A DNA stretch of 64,000 nucleotides from Hibiscus mutabilis (GCA_019671005.1 CM033725.1:32763338-32827337); one strand, 5' to 3'. Shown: positions 1-11,745, numbered from the stretch's first letter. Numbers and translations are program-made. The notes: a model not told the origin generated them from the letters alone.

Positions 1-125
1 AGCAGTCAAGTGGAAAGTTCAGCATTAGTCACTAGAGCTGTAACCGAGGGAAAAACTGGTATGAAATAGCAGATCACTAAAGATAATAAACCAAAAGGAG
101 CAAAAACAGTAAACAAGGACTCTCT

Positions 126-736
126 ATGGTGTACCTATTGCAAGAAACCACGCCACACAAAGGAGAAGTGGTGGAGACTTCATGGAAAGCCACAAACAGC
201 AAGCAAAAAAATTTTAGAGAGAGGGGTTATCAAGAGGACAAGGAAGAGCATATACAACCAAACAGTTGGTCGAGGACTATCAAGAACAGCCTGTTGAGTT
301 CAACAGAGAAGAAATAGAGAAACTGAAGAGCTTGTTGGGGTCTCTAGAAAAAACCTCCTCTACAAGTACGTGTAGTCTGGTCTTCTCAGTTATATCCTCT
401 TCTCAGGACTCTAAAGCCTCGGATTTACCTACCCAAAGCTCCTGGGTAATTGACTCAGGGGCTATAGATCACATGACCAATTCTTCACTCAAATTTATTA
501 CTTATACACCCTGTCCTAGTAATAGAAAAATAACAGTTACAGATGGTACTATGATAACAGTGGCTGGTCAAGAGGATATTGTTATAAGTAAAACCCTTAC
601 ACTAAAAAACGTCATTCATGTACCAAAACTATTTACTAATCTTTTATCTATCCAGAAAATTACCAAGGACACTAACTGCAGTATTCTTTTTTATCCTGCC
701 GATGTATTTTTCAGGAACAAGGAACGAGGAGGATGA
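126..736 (+). pseudogene. Copia A: gag zinc knuckle and aspartic protease
   Basis: The first segment translates (frame starting at 127) into a retroviral-type knuckle, CTYC then a histidine. The last ligand of the CX2CX4HX4C pattern is replaced by tryptophan, so the knuckle is damaged. In a different frame, 266-736 encodes the protease. Its active-site motif is WVIDSGAIDHMTN, with the catalytic Asp in DSG intact, and is followed by the usual hydrophobic region ending near the GAG-pre-integrase domain. The frame change between knuckle and protease is a mutation, since copia gag-pol is normally one frame. Nothing suggests it is still translated as a unit. Confidence 0.85.
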
Positions 737-2267
737 TTGGGCGTGCTAAAGAAGTAAATGACCTCTATTACCTTGAAGATCCCGGTGGACAAGTCAGTGC
801 CTGGAATTCCCCACCTTTTTAACTTGTATCAAAATCTAAAACTAATAAAGACCAAATATGGCTTCATCACCTCTGTCTCGGTCACCCATCCTTTAAAGTT
901 ATAAGGCTTTTGTTTCTCTCTTTGTTTAAATCCTTAAATATTGAAGAATTTTATTGTGACATGTGAACTTGCAAAACATAAACGCACTTCTTTTCCAGTG
1001 AGTACTAAAAAGGCCTCCAACCCTTTTACCCTCATTACAGTGATGTTTGGGGGCCATCCACTATTCCAAATATAACTGGGGCTCGATGGTTTATCTCATT
1101 CATAGATGATTGTACCCGAGTGTCATGGATATTTCTCCTAAAATAGAAATCGGATGTAAGTTCTACCTTTAAAACCTTCTATACCACGATTAAAACTCAG
1201 TTTGGGGCAGACATAAAAAGGTTTCGATCAGACAATGCTAAGGACTATTTCAACCAAGTCCTATCACTCTTTTTTCAAGAGAAAGGCATCATACATGAAT
1301 CTTCTTGTGATAATACCTCTCAACAGAACGGTGTGGCAAAAAGAAAGAATGGCCATGTCCTTGCCATAACAAGAGCCTTTTGTTTCAAAAAAATGTCCAT
1401 AAACAATATTGGGGGGAAGCTGTGTTAACTGCCACCTATATGATAAACAGACTACCCACTGAAGTCCTTGAATCTCAAAGCCCTATTCAAATCCTAACCA
1501 ATTTCTTCCCAAATTTTAGTCTCACTTAACCTTAAACCTAAAATATTTGGTTGTGTTGCCTTTGTTCATATACACTCTCAAAATAGGGGTAAGCTTGATC
1601 CAAGGGCATTGAAATGTATCTTTGTTGGTTACTCTTCCACTCAAAAGGGATACAAGTGCTATCATCCACCTACAAGGAAACACTTCATTTCTATTTATAT
1701 CACTTTTGCAGAAAGGAAAACTATTTTACTCACCCTTATTTTCAGGGGGAGATTTCATTCAAGGAAGATAAGGACATAGATTGTTTCCTACTTCAGCCTC
1801 TCATTGACTTCCTTGCACCAACTCAGCAGCAGTCTATTCTTGTCCAACAACCTATTTTTGACCAGCAGCAGCCTATTCCTATCCAACAGCCTATTTCTTA
1901 CCAGTCTACCACCTTACAATCTTATCCTAACACCCCTCAGCCAAAGACTCGGGACACTACTCATCCTCTACTGGTCTACTCAAGGAAGAAGGCACCAGTA
2001 CAGGTTCAATCCTCCTCCTCCTCTTCCATAGAAACTGAGGTAACTATTGAATCCATCTCTGATCCAAATACCACTAAAAACTCTAATTCTATTTATGATC
2101 ACAGGGATTTTGATTTTCCTATTACAATTAGAAAAGGAAAAAGAACTTGCACCACAAAAAACCCTTGTTACCTATTCATGTCCTACAAGAACTTATCTCG
2201 CAACCACAAGGCCTTGCTTACTATCCTAAATACCAATGCTATTCCTAAAAATGTGTCTGAGCATTAG
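737..2267 (+). pseudogene. Copia A: GAG-pre-integrase, integrase and integrase-RT linker
   Basis: Translated pieces show a GAG-pre-integrase (LGHPSF and a Cys-rich segment) and an integrase core. The first catalytic Asp is in SDVWGP near 1043 and the second in RSDNA near 1230. The catalytic Glu is changed to Lys (codon 1339-1341, within QQNGVAKRKN), so the DDE triad is incomplete. A stop lies in the core at about 1143 and several frameshifts follow. From about 1700 to 2267 an open stretch rich in Gln, Pro, Ser and Thr, with repeated QQPI motifs, forms the low-complexity integrase-RT linker. Confidence 0.85.
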
Positions 2268-3730
2268 AAAATGAGAATTGCAAGAATGCCATACAAGTTG
2301 AAATGGAAGCACTTGAGAAGAACAAGACATGAGACTTGGTAAAACTGCCAGAATGGAAGAAAACAGTAGGGTGCATATGGGTGTTTACAGTAAAGTACAA
2401 GTCAAATGGTTCTTTAGAGAGGTACAAAGCAAGGTTAGTGGCTAAGGGGTACTCTCAAACCTATGGGATAGACTACCTTGAGACATTTGCTCCTGTTGCA
2501 AAGATGAATACTGTGAGAATTTTATTGTCATTAGCTGCCAATCAAGGATGGAAATTACAATAGTATGACATTAAGAATGCTTTTTTGCATAGGGATCTTA
2601 AGGAGGAAGTGTACATGGACATCCCACCTGGATTTAGTCCAAGTGCTGGACAAGCAGTGTGCAGATTAAAAAAGGCCTTGTATGGGCTAAAGCAGTCCCC
2701 AAGAGCCTGGTTTGGAAGATTTACCAAAGTAATGTTGAGACTAGGCTACAAATAGAGTCAAGGTGATCATACTTTATTTGTGAAACATTCCTCTTCAGGG
2801 GGAGTTTCCGTTTTATTAGTCTATGTAGATGATATCATAGTTACATGGATGATTTGAAAGGAATTGATGACATAAAGAAGTGTTTGGTGAAAGAGTTTGA
2901 AGTCAAAGATCTTGGAAGACTAAAATACTTCCTTGGTATTGAAGTGGCATTTCACAGCAAGGGAACTTCATATCTCAACAGAAATACACCATAGACTTGT
3001 TGACAGAAACTGGCAAACTAGGGTGCAGACCAGCAGAAACACCAATAGAGGTTAATCACAAAATTGGAGATACAATAGAAGATGTAGCAGTGGACAGAAG
3101 CTCATATCAGAGACTTGTGGAAAGAGTGATTTACTTATCACACACCAGATCAGACATTGCCTATACAGTTGGGGTTGTGAGCCAATTCATGTACAACCCT
3201 AAAGAATCACACCTAAGGGTTGTGACTCAAATTCTGTAGTATTTAAAGAGCACACCAAGCAAAAGAGTTATATTTAAAAAATGAGGAAATTTGACTTTGG
3301 AAGTCTATACTGATCAGATTATGCAGGGTCCATGGTTGATAGAAGATCAACGTCATGATACTGCACCTTTCTGGGAGGAAATCTATTGACATGGAGAAGC
3401 AAAAGGCAGAATGTTGTGGCTAGATCCAGTGCAGAAGCTGAGCTTAGAGCAATGGCACTTAGGATTTGTGAATTGTTGTGGCTAAAGATTATTTTGGAGG
3501 ATTTAAAGATCAAATGGGAAGGCCCAATGAAGTTGTACTGTGATAATAAATCAGAAATCAATATTGCTCATAATCTAGTTCAACATGATAGGACAAAACA
3601 TGTTGAAGTGGATAGATATTTCATAAAGGAGAAACTTGATAGTGGACTAATTTGTACTCCCTATGTGTCCACTGGAGAACAAGTTGCAGATATACTTACC
3701 AAGGGGCTACCTAGGAAGTATTTTTAGAAG
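2268..3730 (+). pseudogene. Copia A: reverse transcriptase and RNase H
   Basis: RT motifs are clear in shifting frames: RYKARLVAKGYSQ, FAPVAKMNTVR, DIKNAFLH and ALYGLKQSPRAWF. An intact YVDD box lies at 2822-2833. Frameshifts and stops follow the YVDD box. The RNase H end is open from 3386 to 3727 and includes SSAEAEL (catalytic Glu), CDNKSE (catalytic Asp) and the terminal VADILTKGLP motif typical of plant copia elements. The RT and RNase H active-site residues mostly survive although the frame is lost, so this looks like gradual decay in place. Confidence 0.9.
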
Positions 3731-3782
3731 TTAACAAGCAAGCTGAAGATGGAGGACATCCATTCCCCAGCTTGAGGGGGAG

Positions 3783-3950
3783 TGTCAGAAAATAGATTCA
3801 TAAATTATAAATATTATGTGTAATTAGATAGAATTTTGGGGATATATTCTAGTAGTTACAATCCCTAACTTTAAGGGATTGTATCTTTCCCTAGATACTT
3901 TCCTAACTTGAGAGTTACCTAAGTTAAGGATACAGCCTGTAGATAAATTA
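3783..3950 (+). repeat. Partial 3' LTR of copia element A
   Basis: The sequence right after the polypurine tract begins TGTCAGAAAATAG, a normal LTR start, and continues with AT-rich sequence typical of short plant copia LTRs. From about 3950 the sequence changes character, and no CA end with a target duplication could be found. I therefore treat it as truncated. The right end is approximate. Confidence 0.6.
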
Positions 3951-4369
3951 TAGTGCATCATAATGCAGACCACTGCTTTTCACAAACTCCGTGGTATGCA
4001 TTATAGTGCATCATAGTTTTTGTCTTCCATAGTGCATCATGATTGTAAGCTCAAAGTTTTCACTAGAATGTGTACATCAATATTCACAGACATTTTCTTT
4101 TAAAGTGTTTAGTATCAATTATTTGTCAACCAAAATAGCTCATTAACCATTATAGTTTTCTTGTATTTCACTAAGTTAATAATACCTCAACTATAAACTT
4201 ATGTGTAAAGTACCTAGATAAAATACATAGTAAAGCAAATTATATACGAGAAAATAGGAGATGACTTTAGGCATGAAAAGAAAAAAAATTCGAAAGAATA
4301 ACTACAAACGAAGTGTTTTCAAAATTTCATCTTGTCATAGTTTCCCCTAGAAATGTAGTTTCAACTATT
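3951..4369. other. Unassigned AT-rich DNA between copia A and copia nest
   Basis: No coding similarity was seen on either strand. The motif TAGTGCATCAT recurs three times between about 3950 and 4045. The stretch is the left flank of the outer copia insertion. It should be contiguous with 16708 onward in the pre-insertion locus, so it may be intronic or 3' flanking DNA of the callose synthase gene to the right. No callose synthase exon was found here. Confidence 0.4.
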
Positions 4370-4374
4370 GACTC

Positions 4375-4588
4375 TATGGATTGTGTGATTGCAGAAAATT
4401 AAGGATGTAAATTCCCTAATATCAAGTTGCTATTAGTTAATAGTTGTAAATAAGGAATTATATTTTTGTAATTCCTTTTTTCCTAGTTTAGGCTTTCTCT
4501 TGTAATCTATAAGTATGTTCTTTCTTTATCAAATAAATGACAGAAATTAGAGTACTCAAACTGAGACTCTTTTCAGTACCTTTCTACA
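4375..4588 (+). repeat. 5' LTR of copia element B
   Basis: The LTR is 214 bp, starting TATGGATTGTG and ending CTTTCTACA directly before the primer binding site. It matches 16452-16702, apart from segments present only in the 3' copy (around AATTATCTTCCTAGTATCTTG and a short GTAATTTATTT). Both copies start with TA when the boundary is set by the GACTC duplication, which is not the usual TG. Confidence 0.9.
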
Positions 4589-4597
4589 TGGTATCAG
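4589..4597 (+). other. Primer binding site of copia B
   Basis: TGGTATCAG directly follows the LTR. It is the usual plant copia priming site, complementary to the 3' end of initiator tRNA-Met. Confidence 0.85.
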
Positions 4598-4627
4598 TTT
4601 AATTTCTCGATCCTATCAACTCTCAAC

Positions 4628-6015
4628 ATGGTTAATACTTCTACTTCCGCTAAAATCAATTTTGAAACAGAAAACAATCCTATTCTTGATGACAAATCAG
4701 ATATCTCCACCACCCAAATTACTTCCAGAAAAATTCCAAAAAAAATATGCATCGAACTGTGCTACTATAATCCAGAAGGTAGTTCATTTTTTGCGCCCAT
4801 GGCTAGTACTAATGACTATTTTGAGTGGATTGTGGATTCAGGGGCCTCATATCACATGACTGGCAATGCCTCCCTTTTTCCATACATTTCAGCCTTCATC
4901 AGTCTCCTCCCAAATAAAGATTGTTGATAGCTCTTTCTCCTCCATATTAGGAAGTGGCTCTATTAAAACATCTCAGAATTTAATACTGCAACATGTGTTA
5001 TATGTTCCCAGATTAGCTTGTAATCTCATCTCAGTCAGTAAAATTTTTGTTAACCTAAAATGCATAGCTAATTTTTCACCTCTTAGTTGTAAATTACAGG
5101 CTTTGGACTCGGAGAAAGTGATTGGCAGTGCTAGGTTGTGTGGTGGCCTCCACATTCTTCAAGGGCAGCCTTCTCAAAGTGGACAAACACACTCGAGCTC
5201 TATTTATCATTTTCCTTGTTTTTCTAATACATCAGAATCCTCAAAACATGTTCTTTTATGGCATTATAGATTAGAGCATCATAGTTTTCAATATCTTGCC
5301 AAATTGTTACCACAACTGTTTATCGGTAAAAATCCTCACTCTTTTTCTTGTGAAATTTGTCCTCTTGCTAAACATACAAAGAACACTTATCCTCCCTCTA
5401 AATATAAAACCTCTAAACCTTTTTCCACCATACATAGTGACATTTAGGGCCCTTCCCAAGTTAAGAATATTGATGGTTCTAGATGATTTATCATTTTTGA
5501 AGATGATCACACTAGGCTCACTTAGTCATTTCCTATGAGGGAAAAGTTAGAAACTGAAAAAGTGTTTAAGAGATTTCATAGTCTAATAGAAACTCAATTT
5601 CAAAGCAAAATTCAGATCCTTCATACTGATAATGGTAGTGAGTATTTTTTCTAAAGCTTGGGGGGTCTTCCTAAAAAGAGGATTGTTCATATAACTTCCT
5701 GTGTAGATTCTCCTCAACAAAATAGTATTCCCGAGAGGAAAAATAGACATCTATTAGAAGTTGCTAGGTCTCTTATGTTCTCTACTAATGTGCCTAAATA
5801 TTATTGGGGGAAGCCATCCTTACAGCAACCTTCCTCATCAATAGGCTGTCTAGTAAACCTCTTAATTTTAGAACACCTAGAAATTTATTTCTTCAATCCT
5901 TTTCTCATTTTTAGCCTCTCTTCCTTTATCCCAGAAAAAGTTTTTGGATGCCCTATCTTTGTTCACATTTATCCTCATTCTCGGTCTAAGCTAGATACTA
6001 GAGCTTTAAAGTGCA
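4628..6015 (+). pseudogene. Copia B: protease, GAG-pre-integrase and integrase (5' part)
   Basis: A short leader starts at an ATG (4628) and runs straight into the protease motif WIVDSGASYHMTGN (Asp codon 4835-4837). There is no room for the usual gag of roughly 300 codons. A frameshift near 4920 leads into GAG-pre-integrase and the integrase zinc region. In the core, the Trp after IHSDI is a TAG stop, the second Asp is in HTDNGSEYF, and the Glu is retained in PERKNRHLLEVAR. The frame ends inside the integrase C-terminus, where element C inserted. Confidence 0.88.
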
Positions 6016-6020
6016 TCTTC
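6016..6020. repeat. Target duplication of element C (left copy, TCTTC)
   Basis: TCTTC here and at 10173-10177 flanks the nested element exactly, the 5-bp size expected of a copia integrase. It fixes the ends of element C and shows that its insertion split the integrase C-terminus of element B. Confidence 0.95.
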
Positions 6021-6283
6021 TGTAGATTGTAAATATATTTTTATGTATTTTAGTCCTAGTAAATAACTAAATAGCTAAGTCTTACCTAACATAGTGATAA
6101 GTTAAATCTTATCTTATCTAAATTTAAATTTCTAATCTTTTAAATAATAGATAGAGATAGAGTCATACTTAGCTAGGATTGTTGTAATTTAGTCCTATAA
6201 AAGGAACTCACTTCTTTTCTGTAAATCATGAATTAAAACAGAGAAAACATGTATTCTCTATTACAAAACCTCTATTATTTACA
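6021..6283 (+). repeat. 5' LTR of copia element C
   Basis: The LTR starts TGTAGATTGT and ends TTATTTACA, and matches 9910-10172 over its full 263 bp without indels. A TATA-like TATAAAAGG lies at 6196-6204, a plausible core promoter for the element. Confidence 0.95.
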
Positions 6284-6292
6284 TGGTATCAG
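6284..6292 (+). other. Primer binding site of copia C
   Basis: TGGTATCAG directly follows the 5' LTR. This is the plant copia initiator-tRNA-Met type priming site. Confidence 0.85.
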
Positions 6293-6325
6293 TTTGGGTT
6301 TTTAGATCCACTAAAATCTTGTGAA

Positions 6326-7620
6326 ATGTATACCACTTCCACATCAGAAATCAGTTCAAGATCTGAACTGAATGCTTGTGTTGCTTATCAACCTACAACA
6401 TCCAGTATTCTGCATGGTAGTATTTCATTTCCCTCCAACACTACTCAAATTCTATGGATAGTGGATTCTGGTGCTACTAATCATATGACATGAAACAAAT
6501 ATGTGTTTTTGACTCTTACAAAATAGCATCACAAGAAGCATGTGAAGATTGCAAATGGGTCATTGACTAAGGTGGAAAGGACTGGAACAGTCTTTCTTAA
6601 TAAGGATATTATGCTAAACTCTTTCCTTTATATTCCTGATTTACAATGCAATCTTTTATCTGTTAGCAGATTGTGTAGTGTTTTGCAGTGCTATACTAAA
6701 TTCAGTTTGCATGGATGTATTTTTCAGGAAATGGATTCGAAGAAAGTAATTGGCAGTGCTAAGCTGTGTAGTGGACTATACATCATTGAAGGCCAAGCAC
6801 TTCCCAAGGGACAAGTCCTACCAAGTTGCACTCTCAATTCTGTTTGTTTTTCCTCCCAAATTTCTAGTTTAAGTTCCAATAAAATTTTGTTATGGCATTT
6901 TCGCCTTGGACATCCTAATTTTTCTTATCTCCAAAAATTGTTTCCCAAATTATTCATTCATAAAAATCCATCATCTTTTACTTGTGATATATGCCAGATT
7001 GAAAAACATATTCGAAACCCTTATCCTCAGTCGTCTTACACACCATCTCAACCATTTTCCCTCATCCATAGTGACATTTGGGGCCCTTCTAAAGTTAAGA
7101 ATATTACTGGGAGTAGGTGGTTTGTATCCTTTATTGATGATCATTCTAGAACTACATGGACATATTTAATGAAGGATAAATCTGAAACTAATGGTATATT
7201 TAGAAAATTCTATATGCTGATTGAAACTCAATTTCGTAGCAAAATTCAAAATTTGAAAACTGACAATGGGAGTGAATTTTTTACTACTATTTTGGGAAAT
7301 TTTCTTAGAGAGAGAAGTATTATACACATTAGTTCTTGTGTGGATACTCCACAGCAAAATGGAGTGGCTGAGAGGAAGAATAGACACCTTTTAGAGGTTG
7401 CTAGATTATTGTTGTTTTCTTCGAATGTTCTTAAGAATTTTGGGGGGAAGCCTTGCTTATTGCTACATACCTCATTAATAGACTACCCAATAAAGTATTA
7501 AAATTTCAAACTCATAAGGAAGTTCTTCTTAAAGAGTTTCCTTATTTTAAACCTATATCTTGTACATTACCTGCTAAAATATTTGGGTGTTCTACTTTTG
7601 TTCATATCCATAAGCAGTTT
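6326..7620 (+). pseudogene. Copia C: short leader, protease, GAG-pre-integrase and integrase
   Basis: An ATG at 6326 opens about 45 codons of Ser/Thr-rich leader that enter the protease motif WIVDSGATNHMT, then stop at TGA 6491. The frame resumes at 6542 and stays open to 7501. This part covers the rest of protease, GAG-pre-integrase (WHFRLGHPNFSYL), the zinc-binding Cys residues and the integrase core. The DDE residues are all present in SDIWGP, TDNGSEFF and GVAERKNRHLLEVAR. A frameshift near 7430 precedes the C-terminal part. No gag domain or CCHC knuckle is present between primer site and protease. Confidence 0.88.
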
Positions 7621-7629
7621 TGAAGTAAA

Positions 7630-8178
7630 TTGGATCCAAGGGCTGTCAAGTGTATTTTTCTTGGGTATTCTCCTCTTCAGAAGGGTTATAAATGTTATTC
7701 CCCTATCACTCGTAAATTTTATGTTTCTATGGATGTTACCTTTCATGAATTACAACCTTTTTTCTCAAATTTTGAAATCCATGGGGAGAGTTTGGATGAA
7801 TTTCAGGCACAACCAATCCAGCTACCTATATATATTCCTACATCCACCATAAACAGTCCTATATGTACCAAAGACATTCCTTTATCCACCACAAATATTC
7901 CTACATCCACCATAAACAGTCCTATATGTACCAAAGACATTCCTTTATCCACCACAAATATTCCTACATCCATAACAAATCCTATTCCTCCAATACTCCA
8001 TGCAGAACATGCATCTCCAATACCATATTCACTACCTAAAACTGCACAAAAACCTTTTTCAGAAACTCAACTTGGGACAAAGAAACTAAGTGTCTATACA
8101 AGGAAAAAAGGCTTACTTCACAGAAAACTACACAACTTAGGACTGCTCAAGAACTGGAGCCAATTCCATTATCCCTAG
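7630..8178 (+). pseudogene. Copia C: integrase C-terminus and Thr/Pro-rich linker with in-frame repeats
   Basis: The open frame begins with the conserved integrase end (LDPRAVKCIFLGYSPLQKGYKCY in spirit, with minor changes) and continues into a low-complexity linker. The linker contains a 22-residue unit encoded by an almost exact 66-bp direct repeat between about 7848 and 7980. A third, shorter copy follows. Because the unit is a multiple of three, the frame is kept. Such linkers separate integrase from RT in plant copia polyproteins and vary in length. Confidence 0.8.
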
Positions 8179-8192
8179 AGGATGAAGAAGGT

Positions 8193-9130
8193 ATGGAATC
8201 TGTAAGTAATGATATTATTATCCCTTCAATTGATACATCTGATCTACCTATTGCTCAAAGGAAAGGTGTCAGGAAATGTACCAGTCATCCGATACAAAAG
8301 TATGTGGCTTATAGGAAGCTGATGCCTTCATTTAGAGCCTTCACTGCCAGAATTGATAAGGTGCATATTCCTCAATCTGTATATGAAGCCTTGAAAGATC
8401 CAAAATGGAAGAAGGCTGTAGAAGATGAGATCAAGGGATTAGAAGCAAACAAAACCTGGGTTATGACTAATTTACCACCTGGAAAAAAGGCAGTAGGTTG
8501 TAAATGGGTATTTACAGTCAAATATAATGCTAATGGTAGCATAGAAAGGTTCAAGGCTAGACTGATGGCGAAGGGATTCACTCAGTCTTATGGGGTTGGC
8601 TACCATGAGACATTCACACCGGTGGCAAAACTTAATACTGTGAGAGTTTTATTATCTCTTGCTGCAAATCAAGAATGGCCACTTCACCAGCTTGATATCA
8701 AAAATGCATTCCTGAATGGAACTCTAGAAGAAGAGGTGTACATGCAAAAACCACCTGGTTTAAATGAAGAGTCAAATTCTGGTCAGGTATGTAAACTACA
8801 TAAATCATTAAATGGTCTCAAACAATCACCTCGGGCTTGGTTTGATAGATTTACTAAAGCCATCTAAAATTCGGCTATCTACAATGTCAAACTGACCATA
8901 CTTTGTTTGTCAAAACTTCTCATGAGAACAAAAGGCTATCTTAATAGTCTATGTTGATGATATAATAATCACAGGTGATGATTTTATAGAAATAAAAAAT
9001 TAAAAGAGTTTTTGGCAACTGAATTTGAAACTAAAGATTTGGGTTACTTGAGATACTTTCTAAGAATGGAAGTGGCTAGATCAAGCACCGGAATTGTAAT
9101 CAACCAAAGGAAATACATTCTAGACTTGCT
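8193..9130 (+). pseudogene. Copia C: reverse transcriptase
   Basis: The open frame 8193-8867 encodes the first RT half. Motifs are KWVFTVKYNANGSIERFKA, ETFTPVAKLNTVRVLLSLAAN, LDIKNAFLNG and SLNGLKQSPRAWFDRFTKAI. A stop follows at once (TAA, in AI-stop). The YVDD box is intact near 8950 in a shifted frame, followed by the conserved ITGDD stretch. All catalytic Asp residues are visible, so loss of function comes from stops and frameshifts, not active-site changes. Confidence 0.9.
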
Positions 9131-9905
9131 TTTAGAAACATGAATGTTAGGGTGCAAGCCAGCTAAGACACCTATGGAGTATAATCTAAAATTCAGAATT
9201 GATGACAAAGGAATTCTAGTGGACAAAGAACACTATCAAAGACTGGTAGGTAAGCTGATTTACTTGTCACTTAAAAGACCATACATTGCTTATTCTGTTA
9301 GCATTGTAAGTCAATTCATGAATGAACCTAGAAAGGAACACTTAGAGGCAGTAACCAGAATCTTGAGATATTTAAAGATGACACCAGGCCATGGATTGAT
9401 TTTTTCTAAGAATGAGCCAGAAAAGTGGAAGTCTTCACAGATGCAAGCTGGGCAGGAGAACTGACTAGTAGAAGATCCACTAGTGGATATTGTACTCGAG
9501 TTTGGGGTAATCTAGTGACATAGAGGAGCAAGAAACAATTAGTGGTCTCAAGGAGTATTGTAGAAGCTGAATTTTGAGCATTGGCACTTGGGATTTATGA
9601 AGGAATTTGGATACAAAGACTCTTGACCGAATACAAATGAATCACAGTGAATAGTTTGAACTTCATTGTGATAGCCAGTCAGCAATCAGCATTGCAAAGA
9701 ATCCAGTTCACCATGACAGGACCAAACACGTGGAACTAGACCGTCACTTCATCTCAGAAAAGGTTACTAATGGAACAATCAAGCTCAACTTTGTTCCAAC
9801 TCACAAACAGCTAGCTGAAGTACTCACCAAGGCACTTCAAGAACCACCTTTGATAAGCTTACATCCAAGCTGGGACTCTACAAAATATACTCACCAGCTT
9901 GAGGG
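9131..9905 (+). pseudogene. Copia C: RNase H
   Basis: The C-terminal RT connection and RNase H follow in broken frames. They show GCKPAKTPMEY, LVGKLIYLSLKRP, an FTDASWAGEL-like Asp motif, the QSAISIAKNPVHHDRTKH region and the terminal ALTKAL-like end. Stops fall at about 9143, 9521 and 9576. The 3' end leads into the polypurine tract TTGAGGGGGAG just before the 3' LTR. Confidence 0.85.
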
Positions 9906-9909
9906 GGAG

Positions 9910-10172
9910 TGTAGATTGTAAATATATTTTTATGTATTTTAGTCCTAGTAAATAAATAAATAGCTAAGTCTTATCTAACTTAGTGATAAGTTAAATCTTA
10001 TATTATCTAAATTTAAATTTCTAATCTTTTAAATAACTGATAGAGATAGAGTCATACTTAGCTAGGATTGTTGTAATTTAGTCATATAAAAGGGACTCGC
10101 TTCTTTTCTGTATATCATGAATTAAAATAGAGAAAACATTTATTCTCTGCTATAAAAACTCTATTATTTACA
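9910..10172 (+). repeat. 3' LTR of copia element C
   Basis: The 263-bp LTR is equal in length to the 5' LTR, begins TGTAGATTGT after the polypurine tract and ends TTTACA. The target duplication TCTTC follows at 10173-10177. Confidence 0.95.
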
Positions 10173-10177
10173 TCTTC

Positions 10178-11740
10178 ATAGGTTATTCTTCTACTAAGAA
10201 GGGTTACAAATGTTACTCTCCCATAACTAAAAGAACCTATACCTCAATGGATGTCACCTTCATTTAACAAAAGCCATACTATACCAAGCATGAAATTCAG
10301 GGGGATAGCTTAAGTGAATTCCAAGCTTTTGACATTTTCCTATCACTAAAATTCCCACTATTATTTCTTCTTAAAATGAACCCACTGTTATTACTAAAAC
10401 CAATGAATCTTCCATCATTCCTAACCCCATTGAACCTACTGTCTTGGAACCCATTGTTATTACTGAAACCAATAAACCTTCCATCATTCTTAACTCCATT
10501 GAAACTATTGTCTTGAAGCCTCTAGGTACACCTCACATCCCACAAAGAACCCAACCAGATCAACTTGAGGCCAAAGAGCTAAGTGTCTATAAAGGAGAAG
10601 AAAGCCCAATAAAGAGACCGACATACAACCTGATAACCTCCAAGAGCTGAAACCTCTTCCTATAGCCTCAAAGAATCCACAGGGTATGAAAAATTCTCAA
10701 AGTATTACTCTGACTATGGATACTGATGATTTGCCTATTGTACAGAGAAAGGGTGTAAGGAAGTGTACAACACATCCTATTCAGAAGTTTGTGGCATATG
10801 GTAACCTAAAGACGACCTTTAAAGCCTTCACTTATAGTGTTGATAACACTTTCATTCCAAAAACAATAGAGGAAGCAATGAAAGACAAAAGATGGAAGAA
10901 GGTTGTTGAAGAAGAGATAAGGGCACTAAAAGACAATAAAACCTAGACAATCACTGATCTTCCACCAGGAAAAAGGCCAATGGGTTGCAAGTGGATTTTT
11001 ACTATCAAGTGTATATCTGATGGGAGCATTGAACGTTACAAGGCAAGGCTGGTGGCCAAGGGATTTACTCAATCCTATGGGATAAACTATCAAGAGACAT
11101 TTGCCTTAGTAGCAAAGCTGAATACAGTAAGAGTTATTTTGTCTTTGGCAGTTAACAAGGACTGGAAATTACATCAACTTGACATCAAGAATGCCTTCTT
11201 GAATGGAAATCTTGAAGAAGATATATATATATATGGAAATTCCACATGGGTTGGGATATCATTCTGACAAACAAAAGTTTGTAAACTTGAGAAGTCACTG
11301 TATGGATTGAAACAATCTCCTAGGGCTTGGTTTGATCGATTTGCAAAGGCTATTGTGAAGAATGGGTACAAGCAAGGCCAAACCGACCACACCTTGTTCA
11401 TCAAAGAAGGATCATAAAAGAAGAAAACAATCCTCATTGTGTATGTTTATGATATCATCATCATTGGTGATGACAATGAAGAAATTGGAAATTTAAAGAA
11501 ATTTCTTGCGAGTGAATTTGAAACCAAGGATCTTGGTACTTCAAATACTTCCTTGGCATGGAGGTGGCGAGATTAGAAGCTAGTTTGGTAATTAACTAGA
11601 GAAAATATATCCTAGACTTGTTATCTGAATCTGGGATGAAGAGCTACAAACCAACTGAGACTCATATGGAATTCAATCTTAAACTGAAGAAGGATGTTCT
11701 TGGAAGTCTAGTTAATAAGGGATTGTATCAAAGATTAGTT
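10178..11740 (+). pseudogene. Copia B: integrase end, linker and reverse transcriptase (resumed)
   Basis: Right of element C the outer element resumes with the integrase C-terminal stretch and a linker holding a duplicated segment (about 10379-10440 and 10440-10510, both containing the NPIE/NSIE and TKTNE/TETNK motifs). RT follows from about 10686, with VQRKGVRKCTTHPIQKFVAYG, a stop at 10945, ERYKARLVAKGFTQSYG, LDIKNAFLNG and SLYGLKQSPRAWFDRF. The catalytic box reads YVYD (11442-11453) in place of YVDD. The first catalytic Asp is therefore Tyr, which would kill polymerase activity. The frame ends at the insertion of element D. Confidence 0.88.
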
Positions 11741-11745
11741 GGGAA
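11741..11745. repeat. Target duplication of element D (left copy, GGGAA)
   Basis: GGGAA here and at 15791-15795 flanks element D exactly, giving its precise insertion point within the RT-RNase H connection of element B. Confidence 0.95.

Larger units (their letters stand above)
1..3950 (+). mobile_element. Left-truncated Ty1/copia element A (gag end to partial 3' LTR)
   Basis: A decayed copia element enters from the left window edge. In order it shows the gag zinc knuckle, aspartic protease, GAG-pre-integrase, integrase, a Q/P-rich linker, reverse transcriptase and RNase H. This is the Ty1/copia order, with integrase before RT. A polypurine tract (TTGAGGGGGAG, 3772-3782) precedes an LTR that starts with TGTCAG at 3783. 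The reading frame is broken by many stops and frameshifts, so it cannot encode a working polyprotein. The 5' LTR lies outside the window. The 3' LTR seems truncated near 3950, because no clear CA end or target duplication was found. Confidence 0.9.
6021..10172 (+). mobile_element. Nested gag-less Ty1/copia element C
   Basis: The element is 4152 bp with two 263-bp LTRs of identical length (6021-6283, 9910-10172). By eye they differ at about 16 positions. It is flanked by TCTTC on both sides. It has a tRNA-Met type primer site at 6284 and a polypurine tract TTGAGGGGGAG ending at 9909. Inside, protease, integrase, RT and RNase H are in copia order, without a gag domain. The integrase retains all three catalytic residues and RT keeps YVDD, but scattered stops break the frame. 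It sits inside the integrase gene of element B. Confidence 0.95.
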
